Positions 1 through 7,719 of a DNA stretch of 10,553 nucleotides are shown here, piece by piece; positions within the stretch are counted from its first letter, which is position 1, and each line of letters opens with the position of its first letter. The DNA is from Peptococcaceae bacterium (lineage in GTDB: Bacteria > Bacillota > DSM-12270 > Thermacetogeniales > Thermacetogeniaceae). The DNA lies in contig PKYJ01000054.1 of the NCBI GenBank assembly GCA_003132605.1, positions 1 through 10,553 of the forward strand, given 5' to 3'. Both the position numbers and the translations under genes were made by a program. The notes under the pieces were generated by a model. That model saw only the letters and a list, made by a program, of their open reading frames with translations. It ran no database searches and was not told the origin of the DNA.

Positions 1-508
1 CGGTAGTGACCACGGGCACCGCTCCCAGGCAGGCAGCCACCTCCCGGGCCAGGCGGTTGGCGCCCCCCCAGTGACCCCCCACCAGGCTGACGGCGAAATT
101 GCCGCCATCGTCCACCACCACGACCCCGGGGTCATACCACTTGCTCTGGAGGAGCCGGACCAGCAGGCGCACCACGATCCCCACGGCCATGATAAAGACA
201 AAACTATCATAGTTGCGCCAGAGATCCGACAGCATGGCGGACAGGGGCTGGGCAGCCTCCAGCACATCCAGCCTGTCGCCGCTCATGGCGCCGCCCCCGG
301 TACCGGGCACCGCCGCCTGCGGCCAGGCCTGCTCCATGCGGCGAGCCAGGCCGCCCCCGGAGGGAGTGAGGTAGATCACGGCAATGCGCCGCCCCCCGGA
401 TGCGGGCGCCTGGCCCCGGAACCGTCCGGACTGCTGCTCCGCCTGCTCCTGCTTCTGTTGTTCAGGTTGATCAGGTTGTCGAGATTGTCGCATTTCCGCC
501 TCGCACAT
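1..508 (-). CDS. cbiG: CbiG, cobalt-precorrin 5A hydrolase (5' part, runs off the left edge)
   Basis: CbiG opens the delta-lactone ring of cobalt-precorrin-5A and releases acetaldehyde, in the cytoplasm. 169 codons are visible. After a hydrophilic tail the domain starts near residue 40 (RRIAVIYLTPSG). The family pattern follows: FIMAVGIVVRLL at 105-116, DPGVVVVDDGG at 126-136 and the hallmark VSLVGGHWGGANRLA at 140-154, then LGAVPVVTT at the edge. An ATG at 508 is preferred: the frame is closed upstream by a TGA at 529-527 and a GAGG lies 10 nt before it. An ATG at 493 is the alternative. It follows cbiF after a 52-nt gap in the same orientation, so it should be co-transcribed. Odd point: residues 8-26 are very rich in Gln and Glu, and such a tail is not usual for the family. 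The C-terminal part lies outside the window. The family call is firm. Confidence 0.9.
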   Translation of the reverse strand, partial: MCEAEMRQSRQPDQPEQQKQEQAEQQSGRFRGQAPASGGRRIAVIYLTPSGGGLARRMEQAWPQAAVPGTGGGAMSGDRLDVLEAAQPLSAMLSDLWRNYDSFVFIMAVGIVVRLLVRLLQSKWYDPGVVVVDDGGNFAVSLVGGHWGGANRLAREVAACLGAVPVVTT

Positions 509-560
509 GCCGTCCCATCCTCACCATCATCGGAAACCTGCCGCCATCCCTCATTCGACG

Positions 561-1352
561 CTAATGCCCCTCGCCCCGGCCATGACGGTAGCCATGGCTG
601 AAGTCCGGGTCGTACAGCAGTGACCGCTGGCCGCTGGCCGCCAGGAAATCGCCGACGAAGACCAGGGCGGTCCTGGTGATACCCGCCTCCTCGGCCCGCT
701 GCGCCAGCTCTGCCAGCGGCGCCCGGATCACCCGCTGATCGGGCCAGGAGGCCCGCTCGACAATGGCCGCCGGGGTCTCCGGCGGAAAGCTGAGGAGCAG
801 GTCCGCCACCGCCTGGGGCAGCAACTGGGCGCTCAAGAAGAGGCAGGTGCTAGAACGGTGGCGGCCAAGGTCCCGCAAGGACTCGGTTTCCGGCACCGGG
901 GTGCGGCCGCCCTGCCGGGTCAGGATCACCGTCTGGCTCCCCCCGGGCACCGTGAGCTCCCTGCCCAGCAAAGCAGCAGCCGCCAGGAAGGAACTGACGC
1001 CCGGAACGATCTCCCAGGGGATCCCATCCTGCTCCAGGCAGTCGATCTGCTCCTGGATCGCCCCATACAGGGCCGGGTCGCCGGTATGCAGCCGGACCAC
1101 CGTCTGGCTGGCAGCAATACCCTGTCTGATCAGGGCCACCGTCTCCTCCAGGGTCAGGGACGCCGTATCGTGGCAGGGCACGCCTGATCGGACGTACCGG
1201 AGCAACTCCGGGTTCACCAGGGAACCGGCATAGAGCACCAGGTCCGCCTCCTGCAGCAACCGTTGGCCCCGGACGGTGATCAGTTCCGGGTCGCCGGGCC
1301 CCGCCCCTACAAAGTAAACCTTCCCTGTCGCCGCTTGCCGCACACTCGGCAC
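561..1352 (-). CDS. cbiF: CbiF/CobM, (cobalt-)precorrin-4 C11-methyltransferase
   Basis: A cytoplasmic SAM-dependent uroporphyrin-III C-methyltransferase-family enzyme that methylates C11 of cobalt-precorrin-4. At 263 residues it has the usual family length. Visible motifs are the N-terminal glycine-rich VGAGPGDPELITVRG at 15-29, RLHTGDPALYGAIQEQ at 87-102, VPGVSSFLAAAALLG at 116-130, and the subgroup signature TRQGGRTPVPETESL at 145-159 with VERASWPDQ at 198-206. The last two separate it from CbiL and CbiH. The GTG start at 1352 has AAGG/AAAGG about 5-8 nt upstream; a second GTG three codons in is less well placed. It lies 98 nt downstream of cbiL and 52 nt upstream of cbiG. The upstream gap has a TTGACA hexamer without a matching -10, so I do not call a promoter there. 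The family call is firm. Confidence 0.95.
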   Translation of the reverse strand: MPSVRQAATGKVYFVGAGPGDPELITVRGQRLLQEADLVLYAGSLVNPELLRYVRSGVPCHDTASLTLEETVALIRQGIAASQTVVRLHTGDPALYGAIQEQIDCLEQDGIPWEIVPGVSSFLAAAALLGRELTVPGGSQTVILTRQGGRTPVPETESLRDLGRHRSSTCLFLSAQLLPQAVADLLLSFPPETPAAIVERASWPDQRVIRAPLAELAQRAEEAGITRTALVFVGDFLAASGQRSLLYDPDFSHGYRHGRGEGH

Positions 1353-1450
1353 CCCTTTCCTTTTCTGCGCACTCTTCCTTCACAGTGCAGTTCAGAATTA
1401 TGTCAACTAACTTCCAGGGCCACGCACGCTTCCGTTCCCCCCCACTGAAG

Positions 1451-2227
1451 CTAAGACCCAGTTGAACAGCCGCCATGGCGCACCAGGATGAGCGAGTAAT
1501 AATCACCGGGCAATTCCCCCGCTCCCACCAGGGAGTCCTTGATGACCTGGCCGTCCATGCCGCACCGGCAGACGTAGGCAGCGTCATCGAGGCGCCCCAG
1601 CTCGGCCAGCAGCGCCTGCACTTCCGCCAACACCGGCGCCACCTTGAGCAGCACCACATTCTCGAAGGTGGACAACACCTGCCGCAGGTAATCGACACCA
1701 CGGGTGGCCGGCACCACTGCCAGGCCCTCCTGCCCCATCGTCAAGGCCCGGCCCAGCAGCGACGCCGCGGCGCTGAAAGAGGTAATGCCCGGCACCGTCT
1801 CCACTTCTATGTCCGGCTGCTGCCGGTGCAGGGCCTCCAGGAGGTAGAAAAAAGTGCTGTAGAGTGTGCTGTCGCCCAGCGTGAGAAAGGCGGCGTCCCG
1901 CCCGGAATCCAGCACTGTCAGGACCTGGGCGGCAGCCTCATCCCAGGCCCGCGACCGGGCCTGGCGGTCGCGGGTCATGGGCGCCGTCAATTCCCGTACC
2001 TCCTGGCCGCCGGAGATAAACGGCCTGATGATGCTGAGGGCTATGCTCCCGTCGCCGGTGTCTCCCCGGGGCACGAAGACCACCGGGGCCTCGCCCAGCA
2101 GGCGCACCGCTCTCAATGTCAACAGGTCTGCAGACCCGGGGCCGGCCCCGATCCCATACAGTCTGCCTCGTCGTGCCGGCAAACGCCCCCCTGACCGTTC
2201 CTCTATGCCCTGTTCAGTTTCAGGCAC
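1451..2227 (-). CDS. cbiL: CbiL/CobI, (cobalt-)precorrin-2 C20-methyltransferase
   Basis: A cytoplasmic SAM-dependent enzyme that methylates C20 of cobalt-precorrin-2, the first committed methylation of the corrin branch. The open frame extends to 2317, but the best start is the GTG at 2227: GGGAGG lies 7 nt upstream and the start overlaps the cbiET stop by 8 nt, which suggests translational coupling. This gives 258 residues, slightly longer than typical because of a polar tail of about 20 residues before GRLYGIGAGPG. Motifs: GIGAGPGSADLLTLRA at 25-40, LTLGDSTLYST at 115-125, VPGITSFSAAASLLG at 145-159, and the C-terminal YYSLILVRHG at 243-252. The pattern GDSTLYST and the acidic-aromatic stretch after the first motif fit CbiL/CobI better than CbiF or CbiH. 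Functionally it acts before CbiF, CbiG and CbiD. Confidence 0.93.
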   Translation of the reverse strand: MPETEQGIEERSGGRLPARRGRLYGIGAGPGSADLLTLRAVRLLGEAPVVFVPRGDTGDGSIALSIIRPFISGGQEVRELTAPMTRDRQARSRAWDEAAAQVLTVLDSGRDAAFLTLGDSTLYSTFFYLLEALHRQQPDIEVETVPGITSFSAAASLLGRALTMGQEGLAVVPATRGVDYLRQVLSTFENVVLLKVAPVLAEVQALLAELGRLDDAAYVCRCGMDGQVIKDSLVGAGELPGDYYSLILVRHGGCSTGS

Positions 2228-3581
2228 CGCCAGGCCTCCCTTCGTTTGCACAGACGGCCAGGCTGGCCGACAGGATGAAGACCGGGTTCTCCCCGCTCCA
2301 GATCTGGGCGCTCCCACGGGGAGCGACTCTGGCCAGGCTCATCATGACCGTATCCCGATCCTCCCATGGCCCTTCCTGCAGCACCTGCCAGGCGCCGCTG
2401 AATGTATCCGGGGTGACGGCGGTGATGACCACCCGCCCGCCAGGCCGCAGCCAGCCGCCGGCCAACCCCAGGATCTCCCGCAACCTTCCGCCGCTCCCCC
2501 CGATCAGGATGCAATCCGCCGGGGGCCACCCGCGGCAGGCATCGGGGGCATCCCCTTCCACCAGCCTGACATTGGGGATGCCGAACTTCAGCAAGTTTGC
2601 CCGTACCAGGGCTGCGGCGGCGGGGTTCTTCTCCACTGCCCAGACGGTGCCCGGAGCTACCAGGCGAGCCGCCTCCACCGTCCACGATCCGGTGCCGGCG
2701 CCAATCTCGTAGACCACCATGCCCCGCTTCAGCCGGGCCTTGCACAGGGTCAGGGCGCGCACCTCCTCCTGGGACATGGCCGCCGCTCCCTGCACAAACA
2801 GCTTGTCCGGCAGGCCGGGGGTGACCACGCCAAGATATGCGCCCAGATCTTCACTGGCGATGGCTGCACCCTCGATTATAGCCCCTGCCGTCCCGGAGGA
2901 TGTCCCGGAAGGCGTCTTGCCTACCGGCAACCGCCCCGGCTCCAGTTCGTCCTGCAGCAGGATCAGGATGCTGTTGCCGCGCCCAAAGGACACCCGCTGC
3001 TGCCCGGCGATCACCTCCAGGCTGCCGTAGGCGATCCCTTCCCCGGGCAGCCCCAGGTCGGTGAGCACCCAGGCCTGCCCGAACCGGCTCCCCTGTTCCA
3101 GCAGGTACCTGCAGACCGCCGCCGGAGGATATTTGGGCTCGGTCAGCACCGCCGCCCGCTCCGCCCCAGCGATGTCCACCAGGCCGTCCAGGCCGCGGCC
3201 GTGGACGCTGGCGACGCAGAGGTCATCCCACTTGATCCCCAACCGGGCACAGGCCAGTTGCAGCGAGCTGATACCGGGGATGACGCTGATGCCGTCGGAG
3301 CCGAAACGCTGCCGCAGCCGGGGCAGCAGGCTGTAGAAGCCGGGGTCGCCCGAGAGCAGCACCGCCACCCGCTTCGCCTGCCTGGCGTCGTCGATGTATT
3401 CCAAAATACCGTCCAGGTCGCGTCCGATCAGGCGCTGCTCCTTGCCCGGCAAGTCGAACAGCGCCAGGGCGTTGCGTCCGCCCACCAACACTTCCGCCGC
3501 CAGCACCGCCTCTCTGGCAACTGGCAGCAGGTATTCCTCGCTCCCGGGGCCCACGCCCACCACAGTTATCGGGTAAGCCAA
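2220..3581 (-). CDS. cbiET: CbiE-CbiT (CobL-like) fused precorrin-6B/7 methyltransferase and decarboxylase
   Basis: A two-domain cytoplasmic enzyme that methylates C5 and C15 of the macrocycle and decarboxylates the C12 acetate chain to give the precorrin-8 stage. Counted from the longest start (TTG at 3590), the CbiE domain spans about 1-215, with VGVGPG at 11-16, LLSGDPGFYS at 78-87 and VIPGISSLQLACARLG at 103-118. The CbiT domain spans about 255-440, with TPGLPDKLFV, EEVRAL, the SAM-binding EIGAGTGS at 295-302, EGDAPD at 345-350 and IGGSGG at 363-368. A Gly/Ser/Thr linker joins them. I prefer the TTG at 3581 as start because AAGGGG sits 9 nt upstream, whereas it abuts the TTG at 3590. The protein then begins MAYPITVVGVGPG, typical of CbiE. 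The fused form is well known (CobL). Both methyltransferase sites look intact. Confidence 0.94.
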   Translation of the reverse strand: MAYPITVVGVGPGSEEYLLPVAREAVLAAEVLVGGRNALALFDLPGKEQRLIGRDLDGILEYIDDARQAKRVAVLLSGDPGFYSLLPRLRQRFGSDGISVIPGISSLQLACARLGIKWDDLCVASVHGRGLDGLVDIAGAERAAVLTEPKYPPAAVCRYLLEQGSRFGQAWVLTDLGLPGEGIAYGSLEVIAGQQRVSFGRGNSILILLQDELEPGRLPVGKTPSGTSSGTAGAIIEGAAIASEDLGAYLGVVTPGLPDKLFVQGAAAMSQEEVRALTLCKARLKRGMVVYEIGAGTGSWTVEAARLVAPGTVWAVEKNPAAAALVRANLLKFGIPNVRLVEGDAPDACRGWPPADCILIGGSGGRLREILGLAGGWLRPGGRVVITAVTPDTFSGAWQVLQEGPWEDRDTVMMSLARVAPRGSAQIWSGENPVFILSASLAVCANEGRPGGA

Positions 3582-3640
3582 CTCGTTCAACCCCTTCGAA
3601 ACTCAATTCAATCTTCTGCAGATATTCTACAATCATCCCA

Positions 3641-5671
3641 TCAGGATTGAACCTTTGCCCCAGCCAGTTCCCGCTTCAACGTCCAGCCTGCCTCCCTCAT
3701 CAGTGACACCGCCCGCTCATCCCAGCCGACGGCCTCTCCGCTGTAGGAAAACAAGACGGTGCCCACCCGCAGTTCCTCCCGGGCGTAGGCCTCCGCCCGG
3801 CTGCTGGCCCGCAGGGCCAGGTCTTGCCAGACCACGTCCAGGCCGGCTTCCTGCAGCAGGCCGACCATCGCCTCGGCGGTGGGAGCGTCCAGGATCGACC
3901 TGACCAGGTCCGCCCCCGCTCCCCTGACTGCGGCCAGGGCGGCCACCGCCTCGGCCCGGCCGTCGGCGATCCGGTTGTAGGTCTGGAAGGAGCCGGCGGC
4001 CACCTTGGCCAGCTTGCCCACGTGGCCCCACAGCACTACCTGGCGGAAGCCGCAGCGGACGCACTCATCCAGCATGAAGCCGACAAAGTTGCTGACCAGG
4101 ATCACCGCCTCCTGCGGCACCCCGAACCCCGCCGCCAGGCTGACCCCGCGGCGGCCCGGCGTCAGCAGCAGCGTCTGCTGCCCGGCCGCCCTGGCAATTT
4201 CGAGCTGGGGCACCAGGGCCTGCTTGAAGGCCTCCTCGGACATCGGCTCCACGATCCCGGTCGTACCCAGGATGGAGATGCCACCAGTGATTCCCAACCT
4301 GGGGTTCATCGTCCGGCGGGCCAACTGTTCGCCCTCCGGAACGCTGATCACCACCTCGGCGCCGTTCCCCGAAGAGAGCACACCCGATACGTTATCCCTG
4401 ATCATCTGCAGCGGCCCCGGGTTGATGGCCGGCTGACCCGGTGGCACGGCCAGGCCCGGCTTGGTGACCACGCCGACGCCCCGGCCGCCCCGAACGACAA
4501 TCTCTCCGGGCTGCAGCCGCACTGTAGCCTCAATCCGGGCACCATCGGTGATGTCCGGATCATCCCCGGCGTCCTTGATCACCCAGGCCCGCGCCGCGCC
4601 CGGAGGGCACCCGCCCTCGAGCTCCACCCCGGCTACCGGCAGCACCGCCTCAGCGTCGCCCCCGCCGGGCAGCCGCACGGCCACCTCCGGCGGCATCTGG
4701 CCGAACAAGGCCAGCGCTGCAGCCTTGGCCGCCGCCGCGGCACAGGTGCCGGTGGTGTAGCCCCGGCGCAGCATCCTTCCGTCGTGCAGCCGGTACCCGG
4801 CCCCCTGGTCCTGGTGCTCCAGCATCCGCCTTGCCTGACCGATAGTCATAGGCAAGGCGCCGGACCCCGTCCCGCCCCGGGTGCCATCCGGGGGCGGGGC
4901 TGCCTGGCGCTCGCCGTCTTTCCGCAGCAATTCCACGAGGTGCGCCACTCTCGGCAGGCGCAGATTGTTGTCGCGGATAATCTCCTTTTGGGAGAAGACC
5001 TCGGCGGTAGTGCCGAAGATCCTGATCCGGCCCCTGTTCAGGACGTAGATCCGGTCGGCCAACAGGGGCACCACGTCCACGTCATGGGTAGCGAAGACCA
5101 GGGTGATATTCAGCTCGTCGTTGATCCTGTTCAGCAGCTTCACTATCTGCGCCACCCCCCGCGGGTCCAGAGAAGCGGTGGGCTCGTCGAGCACCAGCAC
5201 CTCCGGCTTCATGGCCAGCACGCTGGCCAGGGCCACCCTCTTCTTCTCACCGCCGCTGAGGCTGTACGGGCTCTTGGCCTCATAACCTTCCAGGCCGACA
5301 ACGCTCAGCGCCCACCTGATGGTCTCCTGGATGTCTTCTTTCGGCGTGCCCAGGTTGAGCAGCCCGTAAGCGATCTCCTGCTTCACCGTGTTGGAGAAGA
5401 GCTGGTCGTCCGGGTCCTGGAACACCATTCCCACCAGGCGGCGGATCGCCCGGTAGTTCTTTCTCTCCACCCGCAGGTCCTTGATGAAGACATTGCCCGA
5501 GGCAGGCTGCAGCAGGCCGTTAAAATGCTGGAACAGGGTCGATTTTCCGGAGCCGTTGGCCCCGAGAACGGCCACCCGCTCACCCGCCGACACGCTGAGG
5601 TTGATATCTTCCAGGGCTACCGTCCCGTCCGGATAGGCAAAATTCACGGCTACTGCCTTGATCACTTCCAT
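3641..5671 (-). CDS. cbiO-cbiD: CbiO-CbiD fusion: cobalt ECF transporter ATPase joined to cobalt-precorrin-5B C1-methyltransferase
   Basis: One uninterrupted 676-residue frame encodes two proteins that are normally separate. Residues 1 to about 250 are an ABC ATPase of the CbiO type: Walker A GANGSGKST at 37-45, Q-loop FQDPDDQ at 84-90, signature LSGGEKKR at 138-145, Walker B VLVLDEP at 158-164 and the switch His in ATHD at 194-197. A Pro/Gly-rich linker follows (about 254-274). Residues from about 300 to 670 are CbiD: RRGYTTGTCAAAA at 302-314, KDAGDDPDITDGA at 366-378, PAINPGPLQMI at 414-424, RLGITGGISILGTTGIVEPM at 458-477 and LWGHVGKLAKVAAG at 547-560. The ATG start has GAGGAGG 9 nt upstream. 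Internal ATGs at residues 275, 283 and 300 lack a well-spaced ribosome binding site, so a separate CbiD start is less likely. CbiO would energise cobalt uptake with CbiQ/M/N at the membrane; CbiD methylates C1 of cobalt-precorrin-5B. Confidence 0.93.
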   Translation of the reverse strand: MEVIKAVAVNFAYPDGTVALEDINLSVSAGERVAVLGANGSGKSTLFQHFNGLLQPASGNVFIKDLRVERKNYRAIRRLVGMVFQDPDDQLFSNTVKQEIAYGLLNLGTPKEDIQETIRWALSVVGLEGYEAKSPYSLSGGEKKRVALASVLAMKPEVLVLDEPTASLDPRGVAQIVKLLNRINDELNITLVFATHDVDVVPLLADRIYVLNRGRIRIFGTTAEVFSQKEIIRDNNLRLPRVAHLVELLRKDGERQAAPPPDGTRGGTGSGALPMTIGQARRMLEHQDQGAGYRLHDGRMLRRGYTTGTCAAAAAKAAALALFGQMPPEVAVRLPGGGDAEAVLPVAGVELEGGCPPGAARAWVIKDAGDDPDITDGARIEATVRLQPGEIVVRGGRGVGVVTKPGLAVPPGQPAINPGPLQMIRDNVSGVLSSGNGAEVVISVPEGEQLARRTMNPRLGITGGISILGTTGIVEPMSEEAFKQALVPQLEIARAAGQQTLLLTPGRRGVSLAAGFGVPQEAVILVSNFVGFMLDECVRCGFRQVVLWGHVGKLAKVAAGSFQTYNRIADGRAEAVAALAAVRGAGADLVRSILDAPTAEAMVGLLQEAGLDVVWQDLALRASSRAEAYAREELRVGTVLFSYSGEAVGWDERAVSLMREAGWTLKRELAGAKVQS

Positions 5672-5692
5672 GAACGCGATCCTCCTCGTGGC

Positions 5693-6481
5693 TCAGCGCA
5701 AGACCAGATCGAGCGCCAGCAGGGCAAGTATGGCCAGCAGGCCCAGCACGCCCGCCGCCAGGTGGCGTCCGGGAACGGCATGCTCGAAGTAGGGTGGCGA
5801 GGCGCTGTTCTCCTCAAACCCCCGGGACAGCATTGCCTTGTAGATGTTGGTGCTCCGGTCCAGCGACTTGAGCATCATCACACCGGCGATCACTCCCAGG
5901 TCGCGCGTCTGCTCGTACCAGGGCAAACTACCGCCGCCCCTGCTCAACTGGGCGCGCCTCATGGTGTGCAGCGAGGAATCCATCAGTGTGATATAGCGAT
6001 AGATCATCTCGGAGAGGTCGATCATCAGGTTGGGGATCCGCACCAGGCGCAGCGTGGCCAGGATCTCCGGCATCGGCGTGGTGAACGACAGCAGCGTGAT
6101 GATGGACACCGCCGCCAGCAGGCGCAGCATGATCAGCGCTCCCCAGCTCAGCCCCTCCTGATACATGGGCAGTACCCAGTGAAACAGCGTCAGGCTCCCG
6201 ATCTCGGTATGGCCGTAGGTGAACAGCAGGCTGAGCAACACCAGCCAGGCGATACTGAATGGGGTGACGAGGCGCAGCAGCAGCTTGGGGAAGGAGATCC
6301 CCGATCTGAGCAGGAGCGCCATGACGACCAGCAACGGGCCCGCCACCAGGTACCAGTGCCTCAAGATCACCACAACGACAATAGCTATTATACCGAGCAG
6401 GGTTTTGACCCGCCCGTCGAGGGTCTGAAGCGATAATCCGACAGAGGCCGGGGCAGTCCTGCCTGCCATAATCTCAACCAT
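5693..6481 (-). CDS. cbiQ: CbiQ, transmembrane (T) component of the cobalt ECF transporter
   Basis: An integral membrane scaffold that couples the CbiO ATPase to the CbiM substrate-binding unit in cobalt uptake. The 262-residue length is usual for CbiQ. About five hydrophobic helices are visible, near 26-40, 46-59, 72-90, 113-135 and 236-258. Between the fourth and fifth lie the two cytoplasmic coupling motifs of EcfT proteins: MRRAQLSRGG at 174-183 and AMLSRGFEE at 216-224, which carry the conserved Ala-x-x-x-Arg-Gly pattern. The ATG at 6481 is preceded by a purine-rich GGAAAGAGAGA; an ATG four codons in has no better site. It ends 21 nt before the cbiO-cbiD start, and that gap holds the strong ribosome binding site of the next gene. 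The order M-N-Q-O matches standard cobalt ECF operons. Confidence 0.93.
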   Translation of the reverse strand: MVEIMAGRTAPASVGLSLQTLDGRVKTLLGIIAIVVVVILRHWYLVAGPLLVVMALLLRSGISFPKLLLRLVTPFSIAWLVLLSLLFTYGHTEIGSLTLFHWVLPMYQEGLSWGALIMLRLLAAVSIITLLSFTTPMPEILATLRLVRIPNLMIDLSEMIYRYITLMDSSLHTMRRAQLSRGGGSLPWYEQTRDLGVIAGVMMLKSLDRSTNIYKAMLSRGFEENSASPPYFEHAVPGRHLAAGVLGLLAILALLALDLVLR

Positions 6482-6497
6482 TCTCTCTTTCCACCGA

Positions 6498-6579
6498 CTT
6501 CAATTGTTCTCCCTCTTCACTGGTCTCAACCTTTTCTTCTTCTCTAATTCTCCATCTCTGGCCTCAACTATTCTCCCTC
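6498..6579. repeat. Imperfect purine-rich direct repeats in the cbiN-cbiQ gap
   Basis: Read on the minus strand, the end of the cbiN-like gene and the 86-nt gap before cbiQ hold three related 18-mers: GAGGGAGAATAGTTGAGG (6579-6562), GATGGAGAATTAGAGAAG (6556-6539) and GAGGGAGAACAATTGAAG (6515-6498). The stretch is almost all purine on that strand and has no usable ORF. It looks like local slippage or duplication. No regulatory role can be shown; several Shine-Dalgarno-like GGAGA runs occur in it. Confidence 0.45.
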
Positions 6580-6960
6580 GTCCCGGTTTCCATTCTTCTC
6601 CTCGGGCGCCGGGGCGGAGTCGCCGAACAGCTTTCGCCAGTTGTAGCCGACGATCAGGCCTGCAAACAGGTTCCCCACCGAGAAGGCCCCGAGCTGGGCA
6701 TCGCCCGGCAGTTCGACGAGCGGGTGATGCTCTGTCTGCGTCGCCCGGGATGCCAGATTGTTGACCAGGTCGTCCGTACCACCGGCCTTCATGTGATGGA
6801 TGTCCATGTAATAGGCAGAGGCAAAGATCAGGAACAGCAAAACCAGGCCTACGATCAGCACGTTGCGGGTGAAGGGATCGAACCACGATGTCTTTTCCTT
6901 GCCTTCCATCTCTCTTCTCTCTCCTTCCGGGTCAGCCCTCTCGATGTCAGAGGTCGACAT
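6568..6960 (-). CDS. Divergent CbiN-like small membrane subunit of the cobalt ECF transporter
   Basis: A 130-residue protein in the cbiN position, 19 nt after cbiM and before cbiQ. The ATG at 6960 has AAGGA 7 nt upstream, so I prefer it to the in-frame TTG at 6978. Numbered from the longer start, a polar, charged N-terminus is followed by a helix at about 39-57, an extracytoplasmic segment with GGTDDLVNNLA at 66-76 and VELPGDAQLGAFSVGNLFA at 88-106 leading into a second helix to about 113, then a charged tail. The topology (two helices around a loop with a Gly-Thr-Asp motif and a Pro-Gly-Asp-containing entry to helix 2) parallels CbiN. However, the classical CbiN consensus with PPSGEIESLLFALQA is absent, and no PDGLE motif of NikN-type subunits is seen. 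The role in stimulating CbiM is inferred from position and topology. Confidence 0.65.
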   Translation of the reverse strand: MSTSDIERADPEGERREMEGKEKTSWFDPFTRNVLIVGLVLLFLIFASAYYMDIHHMKAGGTDDLVNNLASRATQTEHHPLVELPGDAQLGAFSVGNLFAGLIVGYNWRKLFGDSAPAPEEKNGNRDEGE

Positions 6961-6979
6961 TCGAAATTCCTTCTTCAAT

Positions 6980-7675
6980 CTAACTTCGCACCTCTAACCC
7001 GCCCGCCTGCGGGCGCCCGCTCGAGTGGGGCATCACGTCCCGCAGCAGGTCGGGGCGGCGATTGATCATCACCTGCAGCACCGCGGCCGTGAAGATCGCC
7101 TCCAGGACCGCCAGCGGCAGTTGGGTCGGAGCGTAGCCCACGAAGAACACCATCCAGCGCGCCATAAAAGGCAGGTTGCTATGGATACTCAGCGCCAGTT
7201 CCAGAGAGGAGACCAGATAGGTGGCGATGTCCCCGACAAAACCGGCGACCCCCGCAGCCAACCAGAGGGGACTGATGTTGCGCAGCAGCCTCCAGCAGAA
7301 GTAACCGGAGAAACCACCGGCGATACCCATGGAGACAGTATTGGCGCCAATGGTGGTGATGCCTCCGTGAGCGAAGAAAACAGCCTGGAAAAACAGAACG
7401 ATGGCCGAGATAACCACCGTGGCAAAGGGGCCGACCACTATCGCCGCCAGGGGCGTGCCGCAGGGGTGGGAGCAAGAGCCGGTGACCGGGACCGGCAGGT
7501 GCATGGCCGAGATCACGAACACGGCCACGCCGACCATGGCCAGAAACGGTTTGTAATAGAGGCTCTCCTGCACGCGCCGCCTGATCTCCCGCAGTCCCGG
7601 AATGATGAAGGCGACAGTGACGGCGTACCACGACGCCCACCAGGCAGGCTGTAAGATCCCGTCTTCTATATGCAC
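6980..7675 (-). CDS. cbiM: CbiM, substrate-binding membrane (S) component of the cobalt ECF transporter
   Basis: CbiM captures Co(II) at the outer face of the membrane. With the GTG start at 7675 the protein is 231 residues and begins MHIEDGILQP. Its N-terminal Met-His is the known metal-binding feature of CbiM/NikM proteins, where the Met amine and His2 bind the ion. GAGGAGG lies 8 nt upstream of this GTG, so I choose it over the in-frame ATG at 7720, which would bury His2 behind 15 extra residues. Other family signs are AMHLPVPVTGSCSHPCGT at 57-73 (candidate metal-binding His59 and His70), GPFATVVISAIVLFFQAVFF at 82-101 and HGGITTIGANTVSMGIAG at 103-120. About six to seven hydrophobic segments are present. 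It is the first recognised gene after the riboswitch and terminator. Cobalt rather than nickel is inferred from the corrin context. Confidence 0.92.
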   Translation of the reverse strand: MHIEDGILQPAWWASWYAVTVAFIIPGLREIRRRVQESLYYKPFLAMVGVAVFVISAMHLPVPVTGSCSHPCGTPLAAIVVGPFATVVISAIVLFFQAVFFAHGGITTIGANTVSMGIAGGFSGYFCWRLLRNISPLWLAAGVAGFVGDIATYLVSSLELALSIHSNLPFMARWMVFFVGYAPTQLPLAVLEAIFTAAVLQVMINRRPDLLRDVMPHSSGRPQAGGLEVRS

Positions 7676-7719
7676 GAAGCCATCCTCCTCGTCATTTACG
7701 AAATATCTGCAAAAAGCCA

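Noticed and set aside
1353..1450. TTGACA at 1406-1401 (minus) as an internal promoter before cbiF
   Set aside because: At 17 nt spacing the -10 position reads GTGAAG, and no TATAAT-like hexamer is nearby. The TTGACATAAT 10-mer shared with the riboswitch insertion looks coincidental.
850..1701. 283-codon minus-strand frame crossing the cbiL-cbiF gap
   Set aside because: It is an out-of-frame shadow of both methyltransferases; its sequence is low-complexity Gly/Pro/Arg and has no motifs.
4840..4920. Frameshift or stop separating cbiO and cbiD
   Set aside because: The frame reads through without stop and no alternative CbiD start has a suitably spaced ribosome binding site, so the fusion is taken as real.
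3824..6436. 870-codon open frame on the plus strand (and a 594-codon one at 1866-3650)
   Set aside because: They lie antisense to recognised cbi genes, span several genes and gaps, are rich in His, Gln, Arg and Pro, and match no domain. Long antisense frames are expected in GC-rich coding DNA.
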